Shown here: positions 46,080-57,703 of the stretch, piece after piece | Position numbering within the stretch: position 1 is the stretch's first letter | How the letters are laid out: every line of letters starts with the position of its first letter | Assembly (NCBI RefSeq): GCF_018991925.1 | Contig: NW_024737068.1 | Span: 9,031,885-9,095,884, forward strand | Length of the DNA stretch: 64,000 nt | From: Homarus americanus | Taxonomy: Eukaryota; Arthropoda; Malacostraca; Decapoda; Nephropidae | Reading direction: 5' to 3' | Position numbers and translations under genes: made by a program | Notes under the pieces: generated by a model | Database searches by the model: none | The model's input: the letters and a program-made list of their open reading frames with translations, nothing else | What the model was told of the DNA's origin: nothing

Positions 46080-47112
46080 GGTCTGTGTACATTGTACAGC
46101 TACACTCGCACTGTACGTATTACGTGCTCAAACATTATGAACTTAATTCTATTTTATTTATTCATCATTTCACCACTGTCAGCATATTAGCCGTTCGATC
46201 GATTTGTCTGTTCTTTGTTTAGGACCTTCACCGGGTCGAGTAATAAAACAAGAGTACCCAGAATCCGTTGGTTGATTGATTGATACGTTTATTGAGATAC
46301 AAAAAACATTAATACATCTCAAAGGGATGAAGTGACATAAGTCATCCTCACCCCAGTCCAGGAATGTCCCTCTCAGGACTCACATAAATCCCTAATATTA
46401 ATCCGTTGGTGTCTTGTAGGATTACACTCGGGGCCGGAATTAAGCTTAATAGGGGCCTGAGGCAAGAACAAAATATACCAAAATTTATCAATGATTTCAT
46501 CACTATTAAACTTCTGCAAAATAACACATTCAATGTTCATAAGAGACAGAAAATTGAGACGTTGCTAGGACATCGTTGAACGAAGTTCATGTTTTATATG
46601 CTTCAACTTCGGGAATGTTTGGATTTGGGGGCCCCTTAGAGTCGGGGGGCCTGAGGCCAGTATAATTTACACTGGATGGATGACCCCTTGTTCACGACTG
46701 TCCCTGCCAGGGATTGCACTCAATAATACTTTGGTACTACAAACACCCCTAAACCTAAACATTTTTCGAACTTGTATTTCGATTTTACTGAACAAAAACT
46801 CGATTCATCTTGTGCCGTAGCATAAGTTTGTTCTTATCAGTGGCTGCAGCATCAACCAACAAGGCACAATCTTTAAGGTACAAACACTAAAGAAAGTACA
46901 GTTGCACCACCAACACTTACGTTGTATACAGGTCCAGCACCTTCACCCCCGCAGGACGCGGGGGCATTGTTATGGGGCGGGGAGGTTGGCAACACCTTTG
47001 GTTTTATAACAGAAACGTATCCAGTTAAATCGTCATACAAGTTCTCATTTATGCAATGTATGCAGCTTGTTATATGCATGTAAGAATACAATATGTATAT
47101 GTTTGCAGGTAT

Positions 47113-47115
<3 letters not shown>

Positions 47116-47207
<92 letters not shown>

Positions 47208-47267
47208 TTCAATGTATATTGTATATATGCAGGTATACAATATAGACTACAGGTATGCATTGTATAA

Positions 47268-47343
<76 letters not shown>
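47116..47343. repeat. Two (TA)n tracts separated by a partly repeated spacer
   Basis: Tract 1 is 47116-47204 and tract 2 47272-47343. GCAGGTATACAATATA occurs before tract 1 and again in the spacer, which suggests duplication of a TA-tract unit. Open frames of alternating Tyr/Ile on both strands are artefacts. Confidence 0.95.
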
Positions 47344-47345
<2 letters not shown>

Positions 47346-48294
47346 TGTGTGTGTGAGTGCGTGTATACAATGTATATAGTAAGTGCAAGTATGCAACTTT
47401 ATACGTCCAAATATACATCGTATATACAGTGTAGATACGTAATGTATACAGACACATTTCTGACAAACACCTGAACGTTACAGTTGCGTCACAGACGGTA
47501 TCAACTGTAGTTTCGCCCCGTACAGTACAGGTTCAGCATCTACATTGTCACCCACGCTTCCCGTTGCCACAGGTCTGCCAACCCTGATTTTACAACCATT
47601 ACCGTCTGAGTCGAAATTCATTACAAAAAAAAACCCAATAGAATGTTTCATTACCACATTTTATTGATGTTATAAAAACGTACACTATGGCGAGGAAAAA
47701 CAAATTATCATTATTTTTTATTTAATACACAGTTCTATATCGTGATGCGTGTGGTAATTATTCTTAAAATGTTTCTATTTTTTTATAGTATATTCAACCT
47801 CATAAGAATGGAGGAAACTGCAGCGGGCATGTATGGCTTCGTTTTACTTAAGTGCATTCACCAGACTTGCCCAGCACCAAATTTAACAATGTTCATTACC
47901 AAAATCATCATCATTAAAAGATTGATTTTTCATTACCAATTTATACGAATTTTCATAGAAAAATTCCAAGCGGCAAATCGATGACATTTCCTACCACGTC
48001 AACGAGCGGGAGTGGGAGCTGGGCCATGGAGTCTTGCACCATGCTTCATCCCTTATTGGTTCAATGATATACAGGTAGCAGAAAGATACATAATTCAGTA
48101 GTCATACATATACACATTGATTCAGTATATACATACACTGTACAGGTATACGATATACAGACACTGCAAATACAATGTATAAACACCGTCCTTAAGTCAC
48201 ACGGCAGTATTTAATAGGGCAGGTGTACATAATACACAGACATTGAAGTATAACGCATTTAAAACTGGTGTATTATTTCTACAATACACTACTG

Positions 48295-48976
48295 AGGGGG
48301 TAGTGCTTGACAGGTATGGGGGTAGTGCTTGACAGGTATGGGGGTAGTGCTTGACAGGTATGGGGGTAGTGTTTGACAGGTATGGGGGTAGTGCTTGACA
48401 GGTATGGGGGTATTGTAGTTTGACAGGGGCTTGACAGGTATGGGGCTTATGACAGGCGGGGGGTAGTGCTTGACAGGTATGGGGGTATAGTGTAGTGCTT
48501 GACAGGCATGGGGTAGTGCTTGACAGGTATGGGGTGTTGGGGTAGTGTTTGACAGGTATGGGGTATGACAGGATGGGGGGTATGGGGTAGTGTTTGACAG
48601 GTAGGTAGTTGACAGAAATGGGGTAGTTTGACAATGGGGGTGCTTGACAGGTATAGTGTGACAGGTGTTTGACAGGTATGGGGTAGTGCTTGACAGGTAA
48701 TGGGGTAGTGCTTGACAGGTAGTGTAATGGGGTGTTTGACAGGTATGGGGGTGATGGGGGTAGTGCTTGACAGGTAATGAGGGTAGTGCTTGACAGGTAA
48801 TGAGGTAGTGTTTGACAGGAAATGAGGTAGTGTTTGAAAGGTATGGGGGTAGTGCTTGACTTGACAGGTATGGGGGTAGTGCTTGACAGGTATGGGGGTA
48901 GTGCTTGACAGGGGGGTAGTGCTTGACAGGTATGGGGGTAGTGCTTGACAGGTAATGGGGAAGTGCTTGACAAGTG
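48295..48976. repeat. Degenerate minisatellite, about 22-bp unit
   Basis: Unit GGGGGTAGTGCTTGACAGGTAT, about 25-30 copies with many indels (GGTAATG, short units). It creates a 258-codon Pro/Leu-rich - strand open frame (CQALPPYLSSTTP type), which I reject as a gene. Confidence 0.93.
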
Positions 48977-49089
48977 CGAGGTATTATTTCCTAAAGCATT
49001 TGAAACCTCACCTTACAACTTATATTACTATGCTTTGTCTATCAACCCCTTGATTTGTTTGAGCACAAGACCAATACACGTCCACTTTC

Positions 49090-49422
49090 CACACAGCCCC
49101 CAGCGTCAGTAGGGGTATTCGAGACGTCATTGTTCCGTCCCACAATTGGGTGATAATTCTTTCTCATTGGTCGGCTAAATTTTCTTAACGTTATGATTGG
49201 TCAGCACCAACGCTGTGTCTGACTGGAGTGAGTTTTGTGTCGCACTCCCGCTGGTCTGGGAACGCTCGGCGCTCACCGTAGTTATTGGTCCTCCTGCCGC
49301 TCCCGCGTCAAGACGTGTAGCTGCTGCTCAAGGGACAAACATTGTAGTGTCGACCTGCATCCAACCACTACTAACTTTCATCTTGATCGCGAGTTGACTT
49401 AACCAGCAACATAGAGAAAGAA
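49090..49422 (+). promoter_or_regulatory. CCAAT-rich promoter and candidate non-coding first exon
   Basis: Four ATTGG motifs (inverted CCAAT, the NF-Y site) lie at 49145, 49166, 49196 and 49284, in the most CpG-rich, non-repetitive sequence of this region. About 130 bp further, GAAAGAA|GTAAGT gives a strong splice donor (exon end 49422). The next + strand gene is the GTPase, whose coding exon is preceded by a TTGACAG acceptor at 57676. The simplest reading is a TATA-less promoter and 5' untranslated exon for it, with an 8.25-kb intron. Confidence 0.45.
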
Positions 49423-49559
49423 GTAAGTTTATTTTCTGTAAACTAAGTTATCTAAAATAATTACAATAGTGTCTGGTGTTTTCATAGTTCACAGATGTGT
49501 GCATACATTTAAGGCTCGCGTTTTTTTTTCCTAATATAATTTTCGCCACTTGGCTTACA

Positions 49560-49740
49560 GTACTCGCCGTTCGGGCGGATTATCCAGTGTTAGTACAGGG
49601 GGAAACTGGGAAATCCTGTGGTGGTTGGTAGTGAGGGTCACACTGGATAACGCCTTTCACACGTGTGTCCGGGCCGAGCATCGAACCCTTGACATATTGG
49701 AGTTATGCGCGCAGGCGGTTTAGTCAATAATTACCGGATA
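49560..49740 (-). repeat. tRNA-derived SINE-like sequence
   Basis: On the - strand GGGTTCGATGC resembles the B box of a tRNA promoter, preceded by CTGCGCGCATAAC and followed by TCGGCCCGGACACACG, as in tRNA-derived SINE heads. A clear A box and tRNA fold are lacking. Tentative. Confidence 0.3.
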
Positions 49741-50100
49741 GTCATTTCCTTGAAATCTACAAATTTCCCAAGGAAATGAATGTCATGTTTAAAGAAAACC
49801 CATAAATGCACCAGAGAAATAGTTATAATGTTAAAATGCGAACATTAAAATAAATACCAAAATTAAAAATAATTTCTAACAATTCCGTCGGAAAATTAAA
49901 ATTTTCCAGCATTTAAATAAATATGACCCCCCCCCACATACCAACCATACTAACGTAGTTGTTCAAAGTAGGCAAGGCTCTCAACAGTAGAAGGAAAATA
50001 CGGGGTTTAAAAAAAATGAAACCTTAAATAATCTATAATAGGTTTTATTCCTCGTAACTGTCCCACAAATTTTTTCCTTTTTTATTACTATTACGCCATA

Positions 50101-50152
50101 TTTTCGCCCTCGTCCCTGATATGTGCCCTGGTGGGCTAATCCCGTTAAAAAA
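50101..50152 (+). repeat. Dispersed CCNGGTGGGCTAATCCC module
   Basis: GATATGTGCCCTGGTGGGCT followed by AATCCCGTTAAAAAAA corresponds to the subterminal module seen at 15945-16008, 54866-54930, 55209-55275, 61290-61350 and 61890-61942. Solitary fragment. Confidence 0.6.
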
Positions 50153-50264
50153 ATGTAGTAATAACAATTTAAAAACTTCATCATTTTTCCGTCGGAAATT
50201 TATATGTTTTTAGTATTTAACCGATAAAATTACCAACAATATTAGTTGTTTAAAGTGTGCAGGG

Positions 50265-50335
50265 CAAACTTTTTCGGAGTGAGGGTTGTAAACTCTGGAA
50301 CAATCTACCATAAAGTGTTGTGACTTGACCAACAC
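50265..50335 (+). repeat. Short CR1-like LINE fragment
   Basis: GGGCAAACTTTTTCGGAGTG continues with GTTGTAAACTCTGGAACAAT, encoding the same ANFFG.R.VNLWN motif as the CR1-like 3' ends elsewhere in the window (compare 41715-41757). Confidence 0.5.
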
Positions 50336-50434
50336 TAGAGCGCGTTCAGGTACATTTTCAATTTAATTGGGTGCAAGTTATCTTGGGTACGAGTCGACTT
50401 TTTGGGTACTCACAGGTGATCTTCTGGAAGAGGC

Positions 50435-53384
50435 TCACGCCTGTGACTCCAGCTCAATAGCCTCTTCTCTACTCAGACGGTGGCTGTGTGTGGCGGATAA
50501 TTGTGCCCTAAAATTATATACTTGTTGATTTTTCCAGTATCTATCTAATTTTGCTTCAAACTTTTCCACCGTCCCCACATTCACTACCCACTCAGGTAAA
50601 CTATTCCAGTTGTTGACAACCCTACTCGTGAACGAGTGTCTTCTGAGATTTAGCCTCGCTCTTGTTTTGTAGATCTTCTTTGAGTTCCACCGGGTAGTGT
50701 CAGCCTCCCTCATCTGGAACGACTGCTGTACATGCCTGGTCATAAATGCCACACACTATCTTGTATGTTTCCACTTGGTCCCCACGAGATCTTCTGTACG
50801 CCAGTGTCGGTAACTGTAATTCCCTTAGTCTTTCCTCATAAGATAAATCCTTGATCTGTGGTACTAATTTGGTAGCCCTCCTCTGTACATGCTCTACTGC
50901 TTCAATATCCTTAATGTGATATGGGCACCAAATTTGATTAGCATACTCAAGGTGTGGCCTAACCAGAGCAGTGTACAGAGCCTTGAATATAGGTGCATCC
51001 AGATGAACAAAAGTTCTTCTAATAATGCCCACTATTTTATTAGCCTTGTTGATTTTCTCAGCTAGATGGTCAGAAAACGTCGGCTTATCATCGATGACTA
51101 CCCCTATATCCTTCTCTACAGTGGTCTTCTTGATCGTGGTGTACATATGATATAAATGGTCAGCAACTTTTGTTCTTCCTATCCTCATGTATTTACTATT
51201 TTCTGGGTGAAAGTTCAGCATCCACTTCTCAGTCCAACCCCTGATCCCATCCAGGTCCTCCTGCAGCATGTCACAATCCTCATCTCGTTCTATTTTCCTA
51301 AAAATCTTTGTGTCATCCGCATATAGATATACCTCACTGTCGTGTTAAATTGCTTTAGGCAGGTCATTGATAAAAAGGACAAACCGCAGGGGGCCGAGGA
51401 CAGAACCCTGAGGGACCCCACTAGTGACCACTCTCCAGTCAGATACTTCTCCATTTACCACAACCCTCTGTTTTCTCTTACTTAAAAAAAATTCCTTACC
51501 CAATCAAGATATTTTCCATCAGTGCGATAACTAGATACTTTTTCTAATAGTCTTTTGTGGGGTATTCTATCAAAAGCCTTCATGAAGTCACAATACACTA
51601 TGTCCACAGCCTGACTCGTCGATAATTTCCGTCCGCCTGTCTAGTACCCTAACAACTGTAGGACTGTTGACCTGCCGGAAATGAAGCCAAACTGTTTATT
51701 ACTAAACAGTCCATATTTTTTCATATGGGATATCATCTCTTCCCATAATATTGACTCCATTAATTTGCAGATTACACTAGTTAGACTGACTGGCCTGTAG
51801 TTTCCTGGTTCACTTTTACTTCCCTTCTTATAGATAGCTGAGATATATGCAATACGCCAGTCCTCGGGTATATTTCCTTCTTGAAAAGAGCTTTCAAACA
51901 AGATCCTCAGAGGCTAAAGTAGTTCCTCCATCATCTCCTTAATGACTCTTGGATGTAACCCATCTGGACCGGGAGACTTATGTCTCTTCAATTTTTGAAT
52001 CGCCATTCTTATTTTGCCCTCGGTTATCTCCAGGTGTTCAAGAGCTGGCACTTCTTTCTTGTTGGCTGTTGGTATCCCCCTATCTGGTTCCTTAATTAAA
52101 ACTCGTGAAAATTGCTCAAAGTACATCTGCCTTTTCTTGATCATTCACAGTCTGATCATTCATAGTCTTCTGTACTTTTCCTCATCCTTGTAAAGATCTG
52201 TAATTCTAGCTTTTGTTCTTGTTTTTGTCTGTACATACTTCCAGAACACTTTTGGATTTGCCTTAACATTTTTCGCAATCTCTTGTTCTTTGCGTTTCAA
52301 GATGTTTCTAGTTTCCCATCTGACCTTGTTATTTAATCTCCTGTATTCCTTTTCAGTTTCCAGATACATTTCCCTTGTGCATGCTCTTTCATTGAACTTC
52401 GTTTTCATTATTTTCAGTCTCCCACAGTCTCTGTTTTTTCTTCACTTTAGCCCAGAGCTTCCTGTTCATAGGTAATTTTTCATTTGTTCTTTTCTGCTAA
52501 CCCTCAGTCCTCTGATTATCTTCTTAGGGACACACCTGTCAATGACTGCCTGGAATTTTCCTTTGAACTTATTCCACTTTCTTCCAATATCTGGTTCCAA
52601 TGATAAGTATTGGATCCACTCCATCGTAAGCCTTTGCTTCATCAGTCGGTAATCTGCTTTTTCATACATGTACACTTGTTTTTTACGTTCGTCTTCCATC
52701 TCCTGTATGTCACAATGGAAATAAATACAGGCATGGTCACTCTTTCCCAGTGGACTCTCCAGCTTGATATCTCCTACTATAGATTCTTCGTTACTGAACA
52801 ACAGGTCAAGGGTATTGCCTGTGCTGTCTCCGCTTATCCTGGTGATTTCCTCTATATGTTGAGTGAGAAAGCAGTCCCGTACTTTCTCGATGAACATGGT
52901 ACCAACATCATTCAGTCCCATTACAGAAGTATAATTACTCCAATTTATTTGTGGAAGATTAAAATCACCTACAATTATTTTATAAAGCACATTTTTATCA
53001 TTGACTTCCTGCATAAGTTGGAGCAAATTAATATTATTGCTTTCATCACTATTAGGGCTTCTGTAAATGGAGGTAAATAGTAAATTACCACTTCTACATG
53101 GCACTTCTATACAGCAATATTCACAAAACTTAGTATCAAGTTCAACACTTTAAAATTTGGTTCCTTTCCTAATATATATTATATCTCCCTTCCTTATTAA
53201 GGAGATTTTGCTTTATAATGTCAGAACCTTCGATGTTATATTCTGCTGTAATCTGTTCATATCTATAGTGTTTTGGCTGTACCTCCTGTAGGGCTATTAC
53301 TTGCGGAGTATTTTCCTTCTCCTTCAACTGTGCATTTAACTCTATTAACTTGTCTGAACTCAACACATCCACATTATTAAACAT
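50435..53384 (-). pseudogene. LINE ORF2: endonuclease and reverse transcriptase
   Basis: Endonuclease: PQVIALQEVQPKHYRYEQIT near 53300, TSIYRSPNSDE and IIVGDFNLPQINW near 53070-52960, TGNTLDLLFSN and GKSDHACIYFH near 52820-52710. Reverse transcriptase: KRHKSPGPDGLHPRVIKEMM (52010-51920), NYRPVSLTSVICKLME and FGFISGRSTVLQL (51800-51650), [20 protein letters not shown] (51410-51350), YADDTKIFR (51325-51290), and the thumb with PHLEYANQIWCPYH and RRATKLVPQIKDLSYEERL. The C-terminus is NWNSLPEWVVNVGTVEKFEA. A single in-frame TAA is at 51345-51347; frame changes lie near 50720, 51640, 51910, 52150 and 52460 and in the endonuclease. Family function: target-primed reverse transcription. Confidence 0.87.
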
Positions 53385-53494
53385 AAAAGAAATTTACCTA
53401 CATTAACATTATGTTCTTGTTTTTTCCTATTTAATCAGTTTCCTTACACTATTTACACTACTGGTATGTACATGTTTCTCCTCTTTGAGCCTCA

Positions 53495-54100
53495 CTACTT
53501 CTCTTGGACCCCTATTTTGACGACTCTTCGCCTCCACGGAGGACCCACCACTCTGTCTCTCCCCTTCCCGGAGTCCATCAAGTTTTTTGCCTCCTGCCAT
53601 AAAACAGCTTCATTTTCTCTCTCCCTTTTAGTTAAGTCATTGGCTATTCTTATGTCTTGGAATTTCATATTACCTTGCAGGTTCCTGATGTTTCTAAATA
53701 GGTTGGCCTTTATATCTGCAGTAGATAACTTGACTAGCATAGGTCTAGCTTTTCCCTGGATAAATTTACCCAGCCTAATCACTTTAACTATTATCTCCTG
53801 GCCACTAGTGATGCCACATTCTTTTATTAGGTTCAGTGCATAAGATTTATCACTCAATCCTTTCGCTCATTGTTGGGGATCCAGATTCTGGCACACCATA
53901 TACCACTATGTTGTTTTCCCTCTTCTTTCTCTCATTTAGTTCCTCTTATAAGTTCACCAACAGGCTCTGGTTTCCCTGTGTTGTCTTCCTGCTTCACTTC
54001 AGTGGCACTTCCTGTTGCCCTGCCAGAATCTACTTTCCCTTCTAAACCCACTGTTCTAGCATCCAAGGTTTCCAGTCTTGGGTGCGAGATGACCCTAACC
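53495..54100 (-). pseudogene. LINE ORF1
   Basis: On the - strand: LDARTVGLEGKVDSG near 54060, then EELNERKKRENNIVVYGVPE near 53940-53880, then, after a one-base shift, SYALNLIKECGITSGQEIIV, KARPMLVKLSTADIKANLFR and FQDIRIANDLTKRERE to 53495. The R-x-N-N-I-V-V-x-G and K-x-R-P-x-L-V-x-L motifs are typical of the RNA-binding ORF1 proteins of CR1/L1-type LINEs. Two frame breaks. Confidence 0.75.
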
Positions 54101-54109
54101 CCAGGTTAC

Positions 54110-54753
54110 CGGTTCGACTAATTACCCAAATGTAGCCGCAATTAAGTCAAATAATGGTCCTACATGAATAAATTGGATTGCCAATCACTTCTCGACTAGT
54201 ATTTTGTCACACATAGTAAAAAAAAATGGAAAACTTACTTTAATCCGAGTTAATAGATCGCGTGCATGTACCGAGGGAGCGAGTAATTACCCAAATGTAC
54301 CCAAATGTAGTCGCAATGAAGTCAAATGATGGTCCTACAAGCGTAAATCGGGCTGTGAATCGCTTCTCTTATTTGGCGTCGGTCACAAAAAATTGGCAAA
54401 CTTAATTTAATCTGAGTTGTTAGGTAAGGTACATGCACTCGATCTATTAACTTTGATTAAATTAAGTTTACCAATTTTTTGTGACTTCGTGACACCAAAT
54501 ACCAGTCGAGATTGGCAGTCCGATTTATTCTTGTAGGACCATCATTTGACGTCATTGTGGCTACATTTGGGTAATTACTCGCTCCCTCGGTACATGCAGG
54601 CACGCGATCTATTAACTCGGATTAAATTACGTTTTCCAATTTTTTTTACTTTGTGACACCAAATACTAGTCGAGAAGTGATTGGCAGTCCGATTTATTCA
54701 TGTAGGACCATTATTTGACTTCATTGCGGCTACATTTGGGTAATTAGTCGGAC
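54110..54753. mobile_element. 644-bp nested palindrome (foldback-type element)
   Basis: Ends GGTTCGACTAATTACCC and GGGTAATTAGTCGGAC are inverted; an 11-bp direct repeat CCCCAGGTTAC flanks it (54099-54109, 54754-54764). Each arm of about 320 bp is itself two direct units of about 150-160 bp (both with TACCCAAATGTAG ... GGTCCTACA ... CACAAA ... AATTGG ... TTAATCNGAGTT), and the second arm is the reverse complement of the first, the centre being near 54430. No coding capacity. The 9-11-bp target duplication would fit a Mutator-like or foldback element. Confidence 0.8.
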
Positions 54754-54804
54754 CCCCAGGTTACTGACCCACATCGGGACCTGGGGGGCTGAAAAGCAAT
54801 AATA

Positions 54805-55351
54805 CAGGTTGACAACCCTTCATCCGAAAGTTTTTTTGTTGGGCATTTTTTTTTATTTATTTTTTAAACGGGGATTAGCCCATCCGGGCATAAATCACCG
54901 ATTCACATCGGGGCCTGGTGGGCAAAAATGTAATGGTAATAATAATTATAATACAGAGTAATAAGAATTATTCAGAGTAAATTAGATTTTTAATTAAAAT
55001 ACTGTACACCAAAATAAAATAATAATGATAATAATAGTAATAATTAAGTATAATAAAATTAATAATAATAATAACAATAATACTGTACTGTAATAAAATA
55101 ATAATAATAATAAATACAAGAATGAAAAAAGATCAAAAGTGAGAAATGCAACCTTGACCTATAAATTATTATTACAGTTATTATTATTATTACAGTTATT
55201 ATTATAATATTTCCCCAGGTCCCGATGTGGGACGGCGATCTATGCCCTCCCACAGCGATCTATTCCCGGTGGGCCATAATGAATACCGAAAAATTCCAAA
55301 ATCCGAAATGCCTCTGGCCCCAAGGATTTCGGATAAGGGATTGTCAACGTG
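54805..55351. mobile_element. 547-bp TA-flanked MITE with AAT-rich core
   Basis: Left end CAGGTTGACAACCCTTCATC (then CGAAA) and right end CGGATAAGGGATTGTCAACG are inverted repeats; TA flanks on both sides. Subterminal modules GGGGATTAGCCCATCCGGGC (54880) and CCCGGTGGGCC (55264) are inverted relative to each other. The core is (AAT)n/(ATA)n. Related partial copy at 61231-61942. Confidence 0.85.
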
Positions 55352-55500
55352 TAATAATAATACTTTGTTCATAGTAATTAAAATTTATGATAAATGATAA
55401 AAATAAAATAACTGACTAATAACAATAATAACTAATAATAACTAATAATAACTAATAACAATAATAATAATTAAGAACACTAAAGAAATAAATTAAAAAA
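55352..55500. repeat. AAT/TAAC microsatellite
   Basis: (AAT)n and (ACTAATAATA)n runs; no gene. Confidence 0.75.
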
Positions 55501-55739
55501 TTAACTGAGAGAAACGATGTACAGTATGTATGAATTGTATGTGTTATGTTGTCAAAGTAAGAGAAACAATTGAGACCCTGCAATTGTGTATAAATGAAGT
55601 AGAAAGTCAGATCAACAACCTGGGACTTGGTCACAATTTTCGTGATGCCATATGGCAGCAGGGTCTACCATTAGACAACACATTATGCTTCCAATATCTT
55701 CCCAGGCGGTAATACCTCCGCGTTTGCTAGTTCTCCCAC

Positions 55740-56740
55740 GGAAAAAGTTAGTTAGCCCTCATAGTTTTCTGGACTAGAGGCTTCTTCAACTTTGAGCTGT
55801 GACCACCTATTGGGGCGAGCGTCCACCAGCTCCAGGTATGGACACTGGACCGAGTAGTGCCCTATGAGATATTTATACACCTCGATTAGGTGACCCCCTG
55901 TCCATCTGAAGTTTAAGCTAGGAAGTGCGGGTGCTGTAATCTCTCTGGATAACCGAGGTGCCGGATTGTAGGCACCAGTCTGGTGGCTCTCCTTTGGATA
56001 TTTTCAATTCGACTGACAATTCTTTGTCAACATAAATACTTAGGTCCTTGTCACATTTGGACTCTTAATAGAGTTTTTCATCCCATTGGGATATATGATA
56101 AACCACCTTACCATTGGTACGACCAAGGTGCAGCCCATTACATTTCGTGACATTGAATCTTGGTAGCCATTTCTTCGATCACTCTTGAAGCTCACAGAGA
56201 TCTTTCTGCAGCTGTTCTCAGTCTGTTTGGGTCTTAATTTCCCTGATTAACTTTGCATTGTCCGCAAACATTTGTATGGAGGAGTGCATAACTTATGGCA
56301 TGTATTAATGAGACAAACAAATGGCAACGGACCCAATACACTGCCTTGTGGTAACCCTGCTCGTTATGGGTACACATTACGATTTTATACCATTAAACAC
56401 CACATACTGCTTGCGATCATGGAGAAAGTCTCTGATCCATGCTAGGACACTTCCCCAAAACACGCACCCTTCCAGTTTAATTTTAAGCCTTTCATTGGGT
56501 ACACTGTCGAAAGCTTTGGCAAAATCTAGGTATATATTGTCGACATTTTCACCCGTTACAGAATTTGGGTCCAAACATCTAGTACCTTGACAAATTGTGT
56601 TAGTAGGAATGTCCCGGCATAAAACTGTTTTGGCAGTCCCCATCAAAGTTGTTTTGTAGTAGGTGTTCCATCATGGCATCTCTTATAATGCTCTCTAGTA
56701 CTTTACACACTATGCTGGTCAAGCCCACTGGCGTATAATT
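55740..56740 (-). pseudogene. CR1-like LINE reverse transcriptase fragment
   Basis: On the - strand 56646-56377 reads IYLDFAKAFDSVPNERLKIK and WIRDFLHDRKQYVVFNG (palm domain). Downstream, in broken frames, are the counterparts of the ADD, QRRATRL and RGDLIE.YK regions (56290-55790); CACCAGCTCCAGGTATGGAC matches the copy at 38667. 5'- and 3'-truncated. Confidence 0.7.
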
Positions 56741-57180
56741 ATTTATGGAGTGACAATTGTCCTTCTTGAATATAAGATTTGCATAGTTGTTCCAATGACT
56801 GGGGATCTTGTATTCACCCAGGCATCAATTATGAGAAGAAACCCACAATGGCCGACACAATGTTTATTCCAAAGAATTTTGGTCACAACTGTCACACCAC
56901 AGTATAGTGACAAAGATCGGCACATTCATCACTACATAAGCTCCATATATACTGTGAAGACCGCTAACAATACCTCACCCCAACCCCACCTGACCCATCA
57001 CCTCCTGTAGGGTTTTGAGCACCTTAGGCAGAAGAGACCACCAAGGCTCTCATCACAGGATCCAGCTTGAACATGCACTTTACCCTAGTTAAAATTGTTA
57101 AAATTTTGTATACAAATTGATTCTACTATCCTAAGTTTCATAAAATCATTGTACATTACTGTATTTGTAAAAAAAGAAAA

Positions 57181-57200
57181 GAAAAGGGGGGGGGGGGGGC
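57181..57200. repeat. poly-G run
   Basis: About 13 consecutive G after an A-rich stretch. Prone to length error. Confidence 0.8.
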
Positions 57201-57703
57201 TTGGTTCCAATCTATTGCATGGTTGTCTTTAAAAGCAACACAAAGAAATACCACATTGTTATTCCCTGCCTTGAAGGCATGGAGGTTAAATTGATTTTAC
57301 GTACTTTCATCCAGTATATAATACTAATTATGTAAAAAATAATTTAACATGCCCTGCTTTTTCAGTAAATTTTGAAGTACCCTGTTCATATGTACATTTA
57401 AGGTGTTGGTCCCAATGAGTTTGGATAAAATGAAATGTACCTTACCTCAAATGTTGAGGGCTTCCACATTAGTCTTAGGGAAAATACTAATGTTAAAATT
57501 CTGTTGGAAGGTGAACATTTAACTCGTTCATAGACTTAGTGGAAATTATTTATTTCTTACCTCGTTTAACCTTCTTTGCAATACAGTACACACTTTTGAA
57601 TGAATTGTGAATTTTACAACAATGGTGAGGAATACGGCAGGTGCATTGATGGCATCGTGTTTCTCCATATTGACAGAATTGGAAGCCCTCATCTGTGGAG
57701 ACT

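Larger units (their letters stand above)
50435..54100 (-). mobile_element. CR1-like LINE, nearly full length, lightly damaged
   Basis: Read on the - strand from about 54100 to 50435: ORF1, then AP endonuclease, reverse transcriptase and C-terminal domain in the usual order. The domains are collinear with only a few stops and frameshifts, so the copy is comparatively young. The 5' end stops at the palindromic element (54110-54753). Confidence 0.88.

Noticed and set aside
47045..47466. Tyr-Ile repeat frames on both strands
   Set aside because: Produced by the (TA)n tracts.
48197..48973. 258-codon Pro/Thr/Leu-rich open frame on the - strand
   Set aside because: Translation of the degenerate 22-bp minisatellite.
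52610..53080. 156-codon + strand frame
   Set aside because: Antisense shadow of the LINE endonuclease.
57695..57703. GTG as start of the GTPase
   Set aside because: An animal gene should start at ATG; the ATG nine bases downstream has a better context.
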